Made by a program: the position numbers and the translations under genes. Source: Clostridium sp. CAG:710 (GTDB lineage: Bacteria; Bacillota_I; Bacilli_A; RF39; UBA660). Taken from it: a DNA stretch of 64,000 bases. Below, one piece after another: positions 1 to 7,436 of the stretch; positions within the stretch are counted from its first letter, which is position 1, and every line of letters starts with the position of its first letter. The DNA lies in assembly GCA_000432595.1 (NCBI GenBank), contig HF996867.1, forward strand, positions 67,504 through 131,503. Direction: 5' to 3'. The notes below the pieces were generated by a model that worked only from the letters and a program-made list of their open reading frames with translations, was not told the origin of the DNA and searched no databases.

Positions 1-1
1 T

Positions 2-1429
2 AGGGAAAATGAAATAGAATTCTTAACAAAAAAAACAAAACTAGAATTACCTATGCAAGATATATATAATATGTATTGTTATGAAGATAAAACTTCAACT
101 GAGCTTGCTAAAATGTTTAATTGTGTTCCTGAAACAATAATATCAAGATTAAGAATATTTGCTAAAAAAGAAAATCTACCATTAAATATAAGAGAAGGTC
201 ATAGAAGAAAAAAGAACTTGCCAATTGAACAAATATATAATGAATATATAGCTGGAATATCATCAAAAAAACTTGGCCAGAAATATGGCTGTATGCACAA
301 TGTAATATTAAACAGATTAAGAGAGTATGCAAATGAACATAATTTAGAATTAGTAATTCGTGAAGCAGGACCTATATTATTTAAACTCCCAAACGAAGAA
401 ATATATAAAAAATATATTAGTGGTATGTCACTATGTGAAATAGGAGAAGATTATGGTTGCTCAGATAGATGTATCAAAAAAAGATTAGTTGATTATTGCA
501 AAGAGAATGATATAGAATTAACTATGCGTGAAGCTGCAAGAAGAAAAATAAAACTTCCAATTGATGAAATATATAAAAAATATCAATCCGGAATATCCGC
601 AGTTGTGTTAGGAAGAGAATATAAATGCTCAAATAATACTATAATTCGTAAACTACGTGAATACTGTGAAGAAAATAATTTAGAGTTAAACATAATAAGT
701 CTAGAACTTGATCTACCAGTAGAAGAAATGTATAATTTGTATGCATCAGGTATTTCTTCAACTATACTAGCTGAAAAATATAATTGTTCAGAAGGAACAG
801 TAGTAAATAGAATTAAAAAATACTGTAAACAAAATAAGATAGAAATGCCAGCTGTACCAGTAAAGAAAAAAGGTAATAAGAAAATAGCCTCTAATGTAAC
901 TGGTGAAGAAATTTATAATCTATATTTAGATGGTTATACAATAGGAGATATTGCAAAATCAAAAAATTTAACTAAAAGAACAATATCAGAAGAATTGTAT
1001 GCTTATCTAGAAAGAGAAGGAAAAAACCTAAAAATAAGAAGTGGTAGAAAAAGACAAGAACTTCCATCAGAAAAACTATACTTAGAATATAGAAATGGAA
1101 AAACAATGCAAGAAATTGCTGAAGAATATCAATCTTCTGCAACAACAATAGCTGATAGAGTGATAAGTTACTGTAAAGCTAATAATATTCCATTTCCTAA
1201 ACATAATATTAGAGTAAACGAAGAAACAAGCAAAAAAATATATGAATTATCACGAGGTGGAATGCAACAAGTAAAAATTGCAAAAGAAACGGGCTATGGA
1301 AAAAAGAAAATAGAAAGAATATTAAAAAATGAATATAAAAAAGCATTCTTAGAACAATTAAAGAAAATGCTTGAAGAAAAACAAATAAAAAAAGAAACTG
1401 ATACAAACGTTAAAGCAAAAAAATATTAA
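2..1429 (+). CDS. Tandem helix-turn-helix repeat protein (5' end outside window)
   Basis: The frame is open to the left edge and the residues before the first internal Met (position 53) already match the repeat, so the true start lies upstream. The visible protein consists of about eight repeats of 53-57 residues. Each begins LPxEEIYxxYxxG, continues with an Ixx(L/I)xxxYxCSxxTIxxRL helix-turn-helix core and ends in a YCKENNIEL-like linker. Cys in the turn (YGC, YKC, YNC) recurs in repeats 2-5. The last repeat is degenerate and runs into a Lys/Glu-rich tail. Each unit resembles the DNA-recognition part of small HTH proteins, so a multivalent DNA-binding protein is inferred; no catalytic domain is visible. 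An intrinsic terminator follows directly. I do not recognise a named family. Confidence 0.7.
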   Translation, partial: RENEIEFLTKKTKLELPMQDIYNMYCYEDKTSTELAKMFNCVPETIISRLRIFAKKENLPLNIREGHRRKKNLPIEQIYNEYIAGISSKKLGQKYGCMHNVILNRLREYANEHNLELVIREAGPILFKLPNEEIYKKYISGMSLCEIGEDYGCSDRCIKKRLVDYCKENDIELTMREAARRKIKLPIDEIYKKYQSGISAVVLGREYKCSNNTIIRKLREYCEENNLELNIISLELDLPVEEMYNLYASGISSTILAEKYNCSEGTVVNRIKKYCKQNKIEMPAVPVKKKGNKKIASNVTGEEIYNLYLDGYTIGDIAKSKNLTKRTISEELYAYLEREGKNLKIRSGRKRQELPSEKLYLEYRNGKTMQEIAEEYQSSATTIADRVISYCKANNIPFPKHNIRVNEETSKKIYELSRGGMQQVKIAKETGYGKKKIERILKNEYKKAFLEQLKKMLEEKQIKKETDTNVKAKKY

Positions 1430-1434
1430 TATAT

Positions 1435-1469
1435 AAATCCTCTTTACACAAGTAAAGAGGATTTTTTTT
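1435..1469 (+). terminator. Intrinsic terminator after tandem-HTH gene
   Basis: A perfect 13-bp stem (AAATCCTCTTTAC / GTAAAGAGGATTT) with a 4-nt loop is followed by a run of T. Confidence 0.9.
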
Positions 1470-1494
1470 AAAAATCATCAATAAGTGATTTATA

Positions 1495-1590
1495 TTATCT
1501 CCAATGAGGAGTACCATTAATCATAACATTTCCATCAACAAAATCAATTAAATCTTCATTAATTACATTCACTATAATAAATGGTGGCAA
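1495..1590 (-). pseudogene. Possible C-terminal remnant of a lost gene
   Basis: About 31 codons on the minus strand (TTG to TAA) read as a plausible protein end, including FVDGNVMINGTPHW, but there is no ribosome binding site and stops lie immediately upstream. It could be the decayed 3' end of a gene or a chance reading frame. It lies alone between two plus-strand genes. Confidence 0.2.
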
Positions 1591-1649
1591 TTATTAAAAT
1601 TTTATAGTATAATTTAAAGGCACGCTAAAAATATGCAGTAGGAGTAATT

Positions 1650-2318
1650 ATGAATAAAAAGGTTGTTTTAATAACAGATGGAACAGAAGAAATAGGAAAT
1701 GAAGTAGGAGTACTATTCGCAAGCAAAGGATATAACATTGTAATCTGTTATAATGAAAATAGAAAAAAAGCTTATGAATTAAGGAAATATATAAAAGATA
1801 ATTATAATGTTGAAACACAAGTGATTAAAACAGATACCGCATCAGTAAAAAATGTAAAAAAGACAATTACAATGGTTATAAAAAAATTTGGTAGAATAGA
1901 TACAATTATAAATAACTCTGGTATTGTTTATGATAAAGATTTTAGTAAAATAACAATAGAAGAATTTGAAGAAACATTTAAACTGAATATAGGAGGTTCA
2001 TTTATAATTTCAAAAGAAGCATCTAAACATATGAAAAAAGGAAGTACTATAGTAAATGTATCTCTAACTACAATAACAGATGATAGTGATTATAATATCT
2101 CAAAGCTAGGACTTCAAAGCCTAACAAGAGATTTAGCTTTTGAATTAAGACCAATCATACGAGTTAATGCAGTCGCAATTAAACTAGATAAATCACTAAA
2201 AAGTAAGAGAAAAACCATTAAAAAGCAAGAAAAACTAAATACAATTTCAAAAACTATTTATTATCTTTCAAGTAAAGATTCATTAAATATAAATGGTGAA
2301 ATAGCTACAATAAATTAA
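1650..2318 (+). CDS. Short-chain dehydrogenase/reductase (FabG-like)
   Basis: A 222-aa classical SDR, slightly shorter than FabG. The N-terminal Rossmann strand (KKVVLITDGTEEIG) corresponds to the TGxxxGxG cofactor loop, with the first Gly replaced (TDG). NNSG at about 88-91 matches the NNAG motif, Asn113 is in the usual place, and YNISK (Tyr148, Lys152) supplies the catalytic YxxxK. The expected Ser lies only 10 residues before Tyr rather than about 13, and the C-terminal substrate loop is short and basic. NAD(P)H-dependent carbonyl reduction is likely but the substrate is unknown. An AGGAG site precedes the ATG. The gene is monocistronic, with a terminator shared with the convergent neighbour. 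Confidence 0.8.
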   Translation: MNKKVVLITDGTEEIGNEVGVLFASKGYNIVICYNENRKKAYELRKYIKDNYNVETQVIKTDTASVKNVKKTITMVIKKFGRIDTIINNSGIVYDKDFSKITIEEFEETFKLNIGGSFIISKEASKHMKKGSTIVNVSLTTITDDSDYNISKLGLQSLTRDLAFELRPIIRVNAVAIKLDKSLKSKRKTIKKQEKLNTISKTIYYLSSKDSLNINGEIATIN

Positions 2319-2337
2319 AAAGAGGCATTGCCTCTTT
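2319..2337. terminator. Bidirectional terminator between convergent genes
   Basis: AAAGAGGC-ATT-GCCTCTTT, an 8-bp stem with A/T-rich flanks. It overlaps the stop codon of the minus-strand LOG-family gene and can serve both strands. Confidence 0.75.
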
Positions 2338-2863
2338 ATTTATTTAAATATTTAATAGTATCAGCCACACTATCAGATACGTGATAATATGATTTTATAT
2401 TGCAATCAGCAAACCCTTCTTCATACATTGTGGATAAAAAATTCAACAATTTAGTAAAGTACTGGTTAGAATTATATAAAACAATGGGTTTATTAAATTC
2501 ATGATTTCTTTTTAATTCAATCGCAGTAAATAATTCATAAATAGTACCAATACCACCCGGTAAAAATATAAGTGCATCAGAGTTATTAATTAATTCCTCA
2601 GTTCTACGACTAGTATTATCAGTTATTATTTTTTCATCACAATCAAGAATATCTAAATCACTTTTAAATATAGTAGGAGATATTCCAATTACTTTGTTAT
2701 TGTATTCTTTAGTAATATTATAGGCAAGGCCCATTAAACCAGTAGAACATCCTCCAAAAACAATATCATTTTCTCTTAATAGTTCATCTAAATAATTACT
2801 ACAATCCTTTAAGTATTTATCCGGTATATTATTAGTTGATGAACATCCAATAAACAGTTTCAT
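2336..2863 (-). CDS. LOG-family (lysine decarboxylase-like fold) nucleotide hydrolase
   Basis: About 175 aa from the chosen start. The signature PGGIGTIYELF matches the PGGxGTxxE motif of LOG/TIGR00730-type proteins, which hydrolyse cytokinin-like nucleoside monophosphates to base plus ribose phosphate. An N-terminal Rossmann strand (MKLFIGCSS), FGGCSTGLMG and the Arg of SRRTEELI complete the family pattern. The start is the ATG at 2863 because AAGGAG lies 8 nt upstream of it; the earlier in-frame ATG at 2869 would be too close. Physiological substrate is unknown in bacteria of this type. Cytoplasmic and monocistronic. Confidence 0.8.
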   Translation of the reverse strand: MKLFIGCSSTNNIPDKYLKDCSNYLDELLRENDIVFGGCSTGLMGLAYNITKEYNNKVIGISPTIFKSDLDILDCDEKIITDNTSRRTEELINNSDALIFLPGGIGTIYELFTAIELKRNHEFNKPIVLYNSNQYFTKLLNFLSTMYEEGFADCNIKSYYHVSDSVADTIKYLNK

Positions 2864-3015
2864 AATCATTTCTCCTTGTAACAAATATATCACATATTAA
2901 TGAATTTTAAAATTATAATAGAAAAATAAATAAAGAAGGTAAGATTATGTTAATATTTTTTACTTTCTAAAGGAATTTTGAGAGTTATACACAATAATAC
3001 TATGTGAGGTGAAAA

Positions 3016-3816
3016 ATGGTTTTTAATAATAATAGAAATGGATTTGAAAATGAATTAGATATACGCAACGAATTAAACAATAAAAAAGTAAAAGAATTAA
3101 ATATAATGTATAGAGAGTTTATAGAAGATTTGTTTATAAATATCACAGGGGAAGATATTATAACTTGTTGTTGTGACTATAGAAAGAAAAAATATGATAT
3201 CATAATAAAAATTAATAGTGAAGTAAAAAGAATAAGTATAAAAAAGGGAGTAAAAAATTCAGTACATGTTGAGGGAATATCAAACTTTATTGATTTTTTA
3301 ATCTCAAACTCAATAAGTTATAATTCAATTATTAACTATCTTGAATATCATTATGCAGATGGAACAGTCAACGGAAGAGGAAAGAATAGAGTATCAGCTT
3401 TAGAATATAAACGCACTAACCAAAGTAAAATAGATTTAATAAATGAAGAAATAAATCAAGATGCTATTATTGAAAAAGCAATCGACAGATTTATTCTTAG
3501 AGGTAATCTAAGTGTGAAATCCATAGACGCTATTTTATTTGGTGTAAAAGATGATTTCATATGGATAAAAAAAGAAGATATAAAAAAACACATCTTATCC
3601 AAAAAAAACACATATTCAAGCGCTGTTCATTTTGGACCATTAACTATACAACCACTAGATAGATGCCTGAATAGAAATAAAAAGTATGAAGCAAAAAGAT
3701 TTAGTATACAAGTAAAATGGTATAATCTAGTTGATGATATAATAGAAAATATGAATAATAAAGTAATGGAAGAATCTGGATATATAGAAATATATAATTC
3801 TAATAAGACAAATTAA
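3016..3816 (+). CDS. Unrecognised protein, possible restriction-endonuclease-like fold
   Basis: 266 aa, preceded by GAGGTG 4 nt before the ATG. No family is recognised with confidence. Around residues 55-85 the order KYDIIIKI, then VKRISIKKG, then NSVHVEG resembles the beta-strand D...(E/S)xK core of PD-(D/E)XK nucleases, with a possible upstream Glu in GFENELDIRNEL. A later part, AIDRFILRGNLSVKSIDAILFG, is helical and could bind nucleic acid. No signal peptide or membrane segment. It stands alone with a terminator behind it and lies next to the accessory island, so it may be cargo. A nuclease role is only a hypothesis. Confidence 0.5.
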   Translation: MVFNNNRNGFENELDIRNELNNKKVKELNIMYREFIEDLFINITGEDIITCCCDYRKKKYDIIIKINSEVKRISIKKGVKNSVHVEGISNFIDFLISNSISYNSIINYLEYHYADGTVNGRGKNRVSALEYKRTNQSKIDLINEEINQDAIIEKAIDRFILRGNLSVKSIDAILFGVKDDFIWIKKEDIKKHILSKKNTYSSAVHFGPLTIQPLDRCLNRNKKYEAKRFSIQVKWYNLVDDIIENMNNKVMEESGYIEIYNSNKTN

Positions 3817-3849
3817 TATCTTTTCTAATTCATTTTTAATGTCTAAAAT

Positions 3850-3878
3850 AAAGGCACCATTAAATAATGGGGCCTTTT
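3850..3878 (+). terminator. Intrinsic terminator
   Basis: AAAGGC / GCCTTT and CCATTA / TAATGG stems separated by one mismatch, followed by TTTT; ends the gene at 3016-3816. Confidence 0.7.
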
Positions 3879-3966
3879 ACAATGAATAATTATAAGAAAA
3901 AATTTATTATTTATTTAGTTGAGAAACAATTTGCCTTCACAAACTAACTACGGGGGTTTAAGGTAT

Positions 3967-4050
3967 AAAAAAACAGACTTAATATTTAAGCCTGTTACAT
4001 TCAAATGGAGCGGTTAAGCAACATCTTACGAACCATAACACTCTCTTTCT
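3967..4050 (-). ncRNA. Candidate structured small RNA, copy 1 (own promoter and terminator)
   Basis: On the minus strand a stem GAGTGTTA (4043-4036) pairs with TAACCGCTC (4016-4008) with one bulged C. It is followed by the conserved CATTTGAA and a terminator hairpin ending in TTTTTTT (3995-3967). The same architecture with a differently sequenced stem occurs at 15688-15799 and 57718-57805. No open reading frame follows on this strand, so it is either a free small RNA or the orphan leader of a lost gene. It occupies most of the gene-free stretch 3817-4152. Confidence 0.5.
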
Positions 4051-4056
4051 AAAAAT

Positions 4057-4085
4057 ATTATATACGAATTACAATTAAATTTCAA
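4057..4085 (-). promoter_or_regulatory. Sigma-A promoter of small RNA copy 1
   Basis: Minus strand TTGAAA (4085-4080), 17-bp spacer, TATAAT (4062-4057). Transcription would begin near 4050, just before the conserved stem. Confidence 0.7.
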
Positions 4086-4152
4086 TGGGAGTATGGAGAA
4101 TTTTGTTATTTTATAGTATAATATTCATAATTAAAATTCTTGGAGGTACTAT

Positions 4153-4710
4153 ATGAGCAAATTTAAAACAATGGTTAGAAAAGATATTGAACTTTGTGAT
4201 GAATATATTGCTAAGAATATGGCTACTCATTCAGAAGTTAATGCTTTATTAGGAAAATATGTAATGGATTATCCTGATTTTAATAAAAATATTATTGCAT
4301 ATGCTAGTGTTCCAGGGCATGAAACTAATGAAATAAAAAATATTAAAATAATAAAATCAAAGTTAGAATATTTGTTAAATCGAAGTGATAATCCTGATTT
4401 ATATAATAAGCAGAATAATTTTGGTATCACCATATCTAATGTAAATAATAACAATAATACAAATAATGTTAATCTTAATATAAGTATTGAAGATATAAAA
4501 TCAAATATTGATGAAAATACATATCTAAGTGATTTGGATAAAAAGGAATTATTAGGCAAATTAGATGAAATAATAGAATTACAAAAAAGCAAAGAAAGTA
4601 AGACTAAAAAATGGGATAAATCAAAAAAAATTTTAGCATTTTTACTTGATAAGGGTGCAGATATTGCAATTATGTATATTCCACAAATATTAAAAGCTTT
4701 AGGCAATTAA
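4153..4710 (+). CDS. Unknown protein with C-terminal hydrophobic segment, first gene of defence-like cluster
   Basis: 185 aa, with GGAGG 8 nt before the ATG. The N-terminal 85 residues are helical and mostly polar. A low-complexity Asn-rich linker (about residues 94-107) joins them to a Glu/Lys-rich coiled-coil region (about 110-155). The last 30 residues (KKILAFLLDKGADIAIMYIP) are hydrophobic and amphipathic and could insert into a membrane. The family is not recognised. Only 16 bp separate it from the RNase Z-like gene, and the next two genes follow with similarly short gaps, so it probably heads a four-gene operon. A membrane-acting effector or signalling partner is an inference from architecture alone. 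Confidence 0.6.
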   Translation: MSKFKTMVRKDIELCDEYIAKNMATHSEVNALLGKYVMDYPDFNKNIIAYASVPGHETNEIKNIKIIKSKLEYLLNRSDNPDLYNKQNNFGITISNVNNNNNTNNVNLNISIEDIKSNIDENTYLSDLDKKELLGKLDEIIELQKSKESKTKKWDKSKKILAFLLDKGADIAIMYIPQILKALGN

Positions 4711-4726
4711 TTTAAAGGAGGAAATT

Positions 4727-5530
4727 ATGGATAAAATTATAATGTTAGGTACAGGTAATGGTGGAACAATTGATTTATACAATACCTGTTTTGTAATTAA
4801 AAATGAAAATGGCAATTTCTTAATTGATACAGGTGGAAGTATTGAAATCATAAAAAGACTAAATCAAGTAGATATAGATTATAAATCAATACGTCATATT
4901 TTTATATCTCATGGTCATACTGACCACATATTAGGTATATTCTGGCTATTTAAAAGAATAAGTAGAAATGTTATGCACGGTGATATAAAAGAAAAAATAA
5001 ATTTGTATTGTAATGATACAGTATATGAATCTATTAAAGAAGTAGCAAAGTATATACTTCCGGAAAAACTTATGAATGCCATATATAGTATTGTAGATTT
5101 TAAGGTGTTAAATGATGGAGATAAATATAATATTAACGGAATAGATTATACTTTCTTTGATATTCAAGCAAAAGGAACAAAACAATTTGGATTTGAATGT
5201 AGTTTAAATGATAAAAGATTAGCATTTCTTGGAGATGAAACTTTAAATCCAAATCTTTATGATAGAATTAAAGGTTTTGATTATGTTATGCACGAGGCTT
5301 TTTGTTTAGATTCAGAAGAAAATATATTCCATGCCTATGAAAAAAATCATTCAACAACAAAAAGTGTTAGTGAAGTAATGAATACATTAGAGGTTAAAAA
5401 TTTGATTTTATATCATACCGAAGAATCTCATAAAGAAAAAAGAAAAGAATTATACACAAAAGAAGCACAAGAATTTTTTAATGGTAATGTAATAGTACCA
5501 AATGATTTAGAAATTATAGAAATAAATTAG
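4727..5530 (+). CDS. Metallo-beta-lactamase-fold hydrolase, RNase Z-like
   Basis: 267 aa beginning with the beta-lactamase-fold entry LGTGNGGTIDLYNTCF. The metal-binding HxHxDH is visible as SHGHTDH (His62, His64, Asp66, His67). Further ligands are probably Asp170 (FLGDETL), His189 (MHEAF) or His208 (KNHST), and His230 (LYHTEES), the order seen in RNase Z/ElaC and related phosphodiesterases. The substrate is probably an RNA or nucleotide phosphodiester. It sits between an unknown hydrophobic-tail protein and a NUDIX hydrolase, which argues against a housekeeping tRNA 3'-processing role and for an accessory one. AAAGGAGG lies 6 nt before the ATG. Confidence 0.8.
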   Translation: MDKIIMLGTGNGGTIDLYNTCFVIKNENGNFLIDTGGSIEIIKRLNQVDIDYKSIRHIFISHGHTDHILGIFWLFKRISRNVMHGDIKEKINLYCNDTVYESIKEVAKYILPEKLMNAIYSIVDFKVLNDGDKYNINGIDYTFFDIQAKGTKQFGFECSLNDKRLAFLGDETLNPNLYDRIKGFDYVMHEAFCLDSEENIFHAYEKNHSTTKSVSEVMNTLEVKNLILYHTEESHKEKRKELYTKEAQEFFNGNVIVPNDLEIIEIN

Positions 5531-5548
5531 AAAGAGAGTGAATTATAT

Positions 5549-5980
5549 ATGGGAATAGTAATTGTTGGTGGAGTAATTGAAAAAGATGGTAAATTTCTTT
5601 TAGTTCAAGAGGCACAAGAAAAATGCAGAGGTAAATGGAATATACCGGCAGGGCGTTTAGATCCAAATGAAACAATTTTTGATGGAGCTAAAAGAGAAAT
5701 TAAAGAAGAAACAGGATGCAATGTTGAATTAACAGGTGTCCTACAAATAGGTAATCGAGTGTTAGAAGATGATGTATTTGTAAGTGTGATATTTTCAACT
5801 AAATTATTAGACGAAAATATTACATACAACCCTAATGAAATACTAGATGTTAAATGGTTCACTTATGAAGAATTGCTTAATATGAAGGATGAATTAAGGT
5901 CATATAATTGGATTATTAACAGCATAACTGCTTTGATTGAAAACAAAGTCGCAGATATTGATTTGGTAAAAATGATGTAA
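5549..5980 (+). CDS. NUDIX hydrolase
   Basis: 143 aa. A complete Nudix box is present at residues 35-57 (GRLDPNETIFDGAKREIKEE then TG), giving the Gx5Ex7REUxEExGU pattern that binds Mg2+ and cleaves nucleoside diphosphate-X compounds. GKWNIPAGRL before the box resembles ADP-ribose or nucleotide-sugar pyrophosphatases, but the substrate cannot be read from sequence. It starts 18 bp after the RNase Z-like gene behind an AAAGAGAG site and ends 19 bp before the AbiJ-like gene. Its position inside a defence-like cluster suggests control of a nucleotide signal or repair of a nucleotide product. Confidence 0.85.
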   Translation: MGIVIVGGVIEKDGKFLLVQEAQEKCRGKWNIPAGRLDPNETIFDGAKREIKEETGCNVELTGVLQIGNRVLEDDVFVSVIFSTKLLDENITYNPNEILDVKWFTYEELLNMKDELRSYNWIINSITALIENKVADIDLVKMM

Positions 5981-5999
5981 TCAATGGAGTATATAATAA

Positions 6000-6896
6000 A
6001 TGAATAATAATTATAATCTATTAAGAAGCAAAGATATAATTACAATATTAGATGGAGATTTTCAAATAGAAGAAGTTGATGGTATAAGAATTGCTATGCC
6101 ATATTTAAGTGGACCAATGCTTTGTGAACTTTCCCAAAAATTTGGATACTATCAGGAATATTACTGGGGAAATAGTTCTAAACCAAATTTGAGTAGATGG
6201 CAGTATATGGATAATATTTTGGAATATGTTATTAAAGAAAATAAGACAAGCCAACTTTTGTCATATATGATGGAGAAAGAAAGATTTTCGGATAGTTTGA
6301 GAAACCTAAATAATGTAAATGATATAGAAAAAATGTATAAATATATTATAAAAAAAGTTATAGATCAAATTAATTCTATATTGTATTTTGGTGGGCACGA
6401 ATTAGTTATAATTAATAATCAATATATCATCAAGAATATCGATGAGAAAATTAATATCGATGTTCCGAATATAAATATTGTTGATAGAGATTATATTAAA
6501 GATTTATCTGAACGTGCAATGAAAGATATAGATGAAGGAAATTTAGATAGTGCCATTACAAAATCAAGAACCATTTTAGAAGAAACTTTTTGTTACGCTA
6601 TTGAAATTAAAGGAGAAGAACCTTCTGATAGTGGTGATATTGGGAAGTTATATAAACAAGTAAAAGACTTGTATAATATGCATGCAAATAAAGATATGGA
6701 TAAAAGAGTTAATAAGTTATTATCTGGGCTTGAAAATATTGTTCAGTCAATTGCTGAAATGAGAAACAATGGAAGTGATTCGCACGGTCTTGGAAATAAG
6801 CGAGTAAATATTTCAGACTACCATGCTAGATTAGCTGTAAATTCTTCTACCACTATGGCTGAATTTATTCTCTCTGTATCTCAGAATTCAAAATAA
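6000..6896 (+). CDS. Abortive-infection (AbiJ/Abi_C-type) HEPN-domain protein
   Basis: 298 aa. The C-terminal third matches the Abi_C family: a helical segment LDSAITKSRTILEETF, then VNKLLSGLENIVQSIAEMRN, then RNNGSDSHG (Arg255 to His262), then HARLAVNSSTTMAEFIL. The Rx(4-6)H core is the HEPN catalytic motif of toxin-type RNases. The N-terminal part (DIITILDGDFQIEEVDGIRI, with aromatic residues YYQEYYWG) is unassigned and could sense the trigger. It is the last gene of the four-gene cluster and a bidirectional terminator follows at 7002. RNA cleavage leading to growth arrest is inferred from the family. Confidence 0.75.
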   Translation: MNNNYNLLRSKDIITILDGDFQIEEVDGIRIAMPYLSGPMLCELSQKFGYYQEYYWGNSSKPNLSRWQYMDNILEYVIKENKTSQLLSYMMEKERFSDSLRNLNNVNDIEKMYKYIIKKVIDQINSILYFGGHELVIINNQYIIKNIDEKINIDVPNINIVDRDYIKDLSERAMKDIDEGNLDSAITKSRTILEETFCYAIEIKGEEPSDSGDIGKLYKQVKDLYNMHANKDMDKRVNKLLSGLENIVQSIAEMRNNGSDSHGLGNKRVNISDYHARLAVNSSTTMAEFILSVSQNSK

Positions 6897-6914
6897 TAAT
6901 TTGAAGTTAAGGGT

Positions 6915-6987
6915 ATGGGAATTCCCATAATAGAATTTATGCGGGAGTATAAATTCAGTGCTGGCTAGACACGACTTTTACTCCCAC
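6915..6987. repeat. Palindrome plus long inverted repeat downstream of defence-like cluster
   Basis: ATGGGAATTCCCAT (6915-6928) is a perfect 14-bp palindrome. It is followed by GCGGGAGTATAAATTC (6941-6956) facing GACTTTTACTCCCAC (6973-6987), an imperfect hairpin. The GTGGGAGTAAAA arm also occurs next to the other tnpV gene near 20131-20143, inside the oriT-like repeat, so this is probably a relic transfer or recombination site of the first transposon. Confidence 0.5.
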
Positions 6988-7001
6988 ATTGGAAAACATA
7001 G

Positions 7002-7047
7002 AAAAAGAGGATTAAATTATTTTGATAATTTTTTCCTCTTTTTTTTT
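7002..7047. terminator. Bidirectional terminator
   Basis: AAAAAGAGGA faces TCCTCTTTTT around an A/T-rich inner stem; T-runs are present on both strands between the convergent AbiJ-like and tnpV genes. Confidence 0.8.
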
Positions 7048-7055
7048 GAGATTAT

Positions 7056-7412
7056 TTATACAAAAACATATTCATTTAAGACAATTTCCTCAGCCATATT
7101 TTTGTAATTATTCATTAACTTTGTCCACTCAATTGGATTTAATTCTTTACTTTTTTCAGACAGTCTTTCATCGCTTTTGATATAATCATCCATTAGTATT
7201 TTGTATAAACTTTCACAAGAATCACTGACTAAAAGAAGATGATGAGTAAGTTTATTTGTTATCAATAGTGTTTCATAAAGTGCTTGTTTGTTTTGTGCAA
7301 TAAAGTGTAATCTTAGTATTCCGTATTTGCCAATTCTTCCACATTCTTCCTCTTTTTCTAAATATAAATTTGGTATTAAATAATCTTCTTGTCTTGTATA
7401 TTTTATTTCCAT
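7056..7412 (-). CDS. tnpV: TnpV-like transposon protein, copy 1
   Basis: 118 aa, closely related to the protein at 20169-20522; both share DYLxPNL, LxxYGxLRL, LTxHLL and LSEKSK...EWxKLMNNYxNMxEEI. This is the TnpV family that accompanies TnpX-type large serine recombinases in Tn4451-like transposons; its exact role is not established. The ORF is intact although the recombinase immediately upstream (7437-9208) is broken. AAGGATTG lies before the ATG. The pair marks a decayed mobile element whose cargo may include the genes on its left. Confidence 0.75.
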   Translation of the reverse strand: MEIKYTRQEDYLIPNLYLEKEEECGRIGKYGILRLHFIAQNKQALYETLLITNKLTHHLLLVSDSCESLYKILMDDYIKSDERLSEKSKELNPIEWTKLMNNYKNMAEEIVLNEYVFV

Positions 7413-7436
7413 AGTTTTATCAATCCTTTCTTAATT

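Noticed and set aside
2947..2970. 7-codon leader-like ORF after AAGAAGGT
   Set aside because: A ribosome site with a tiny frame can arise by chance in this sequence; no hairpin follows to make an attenuator.
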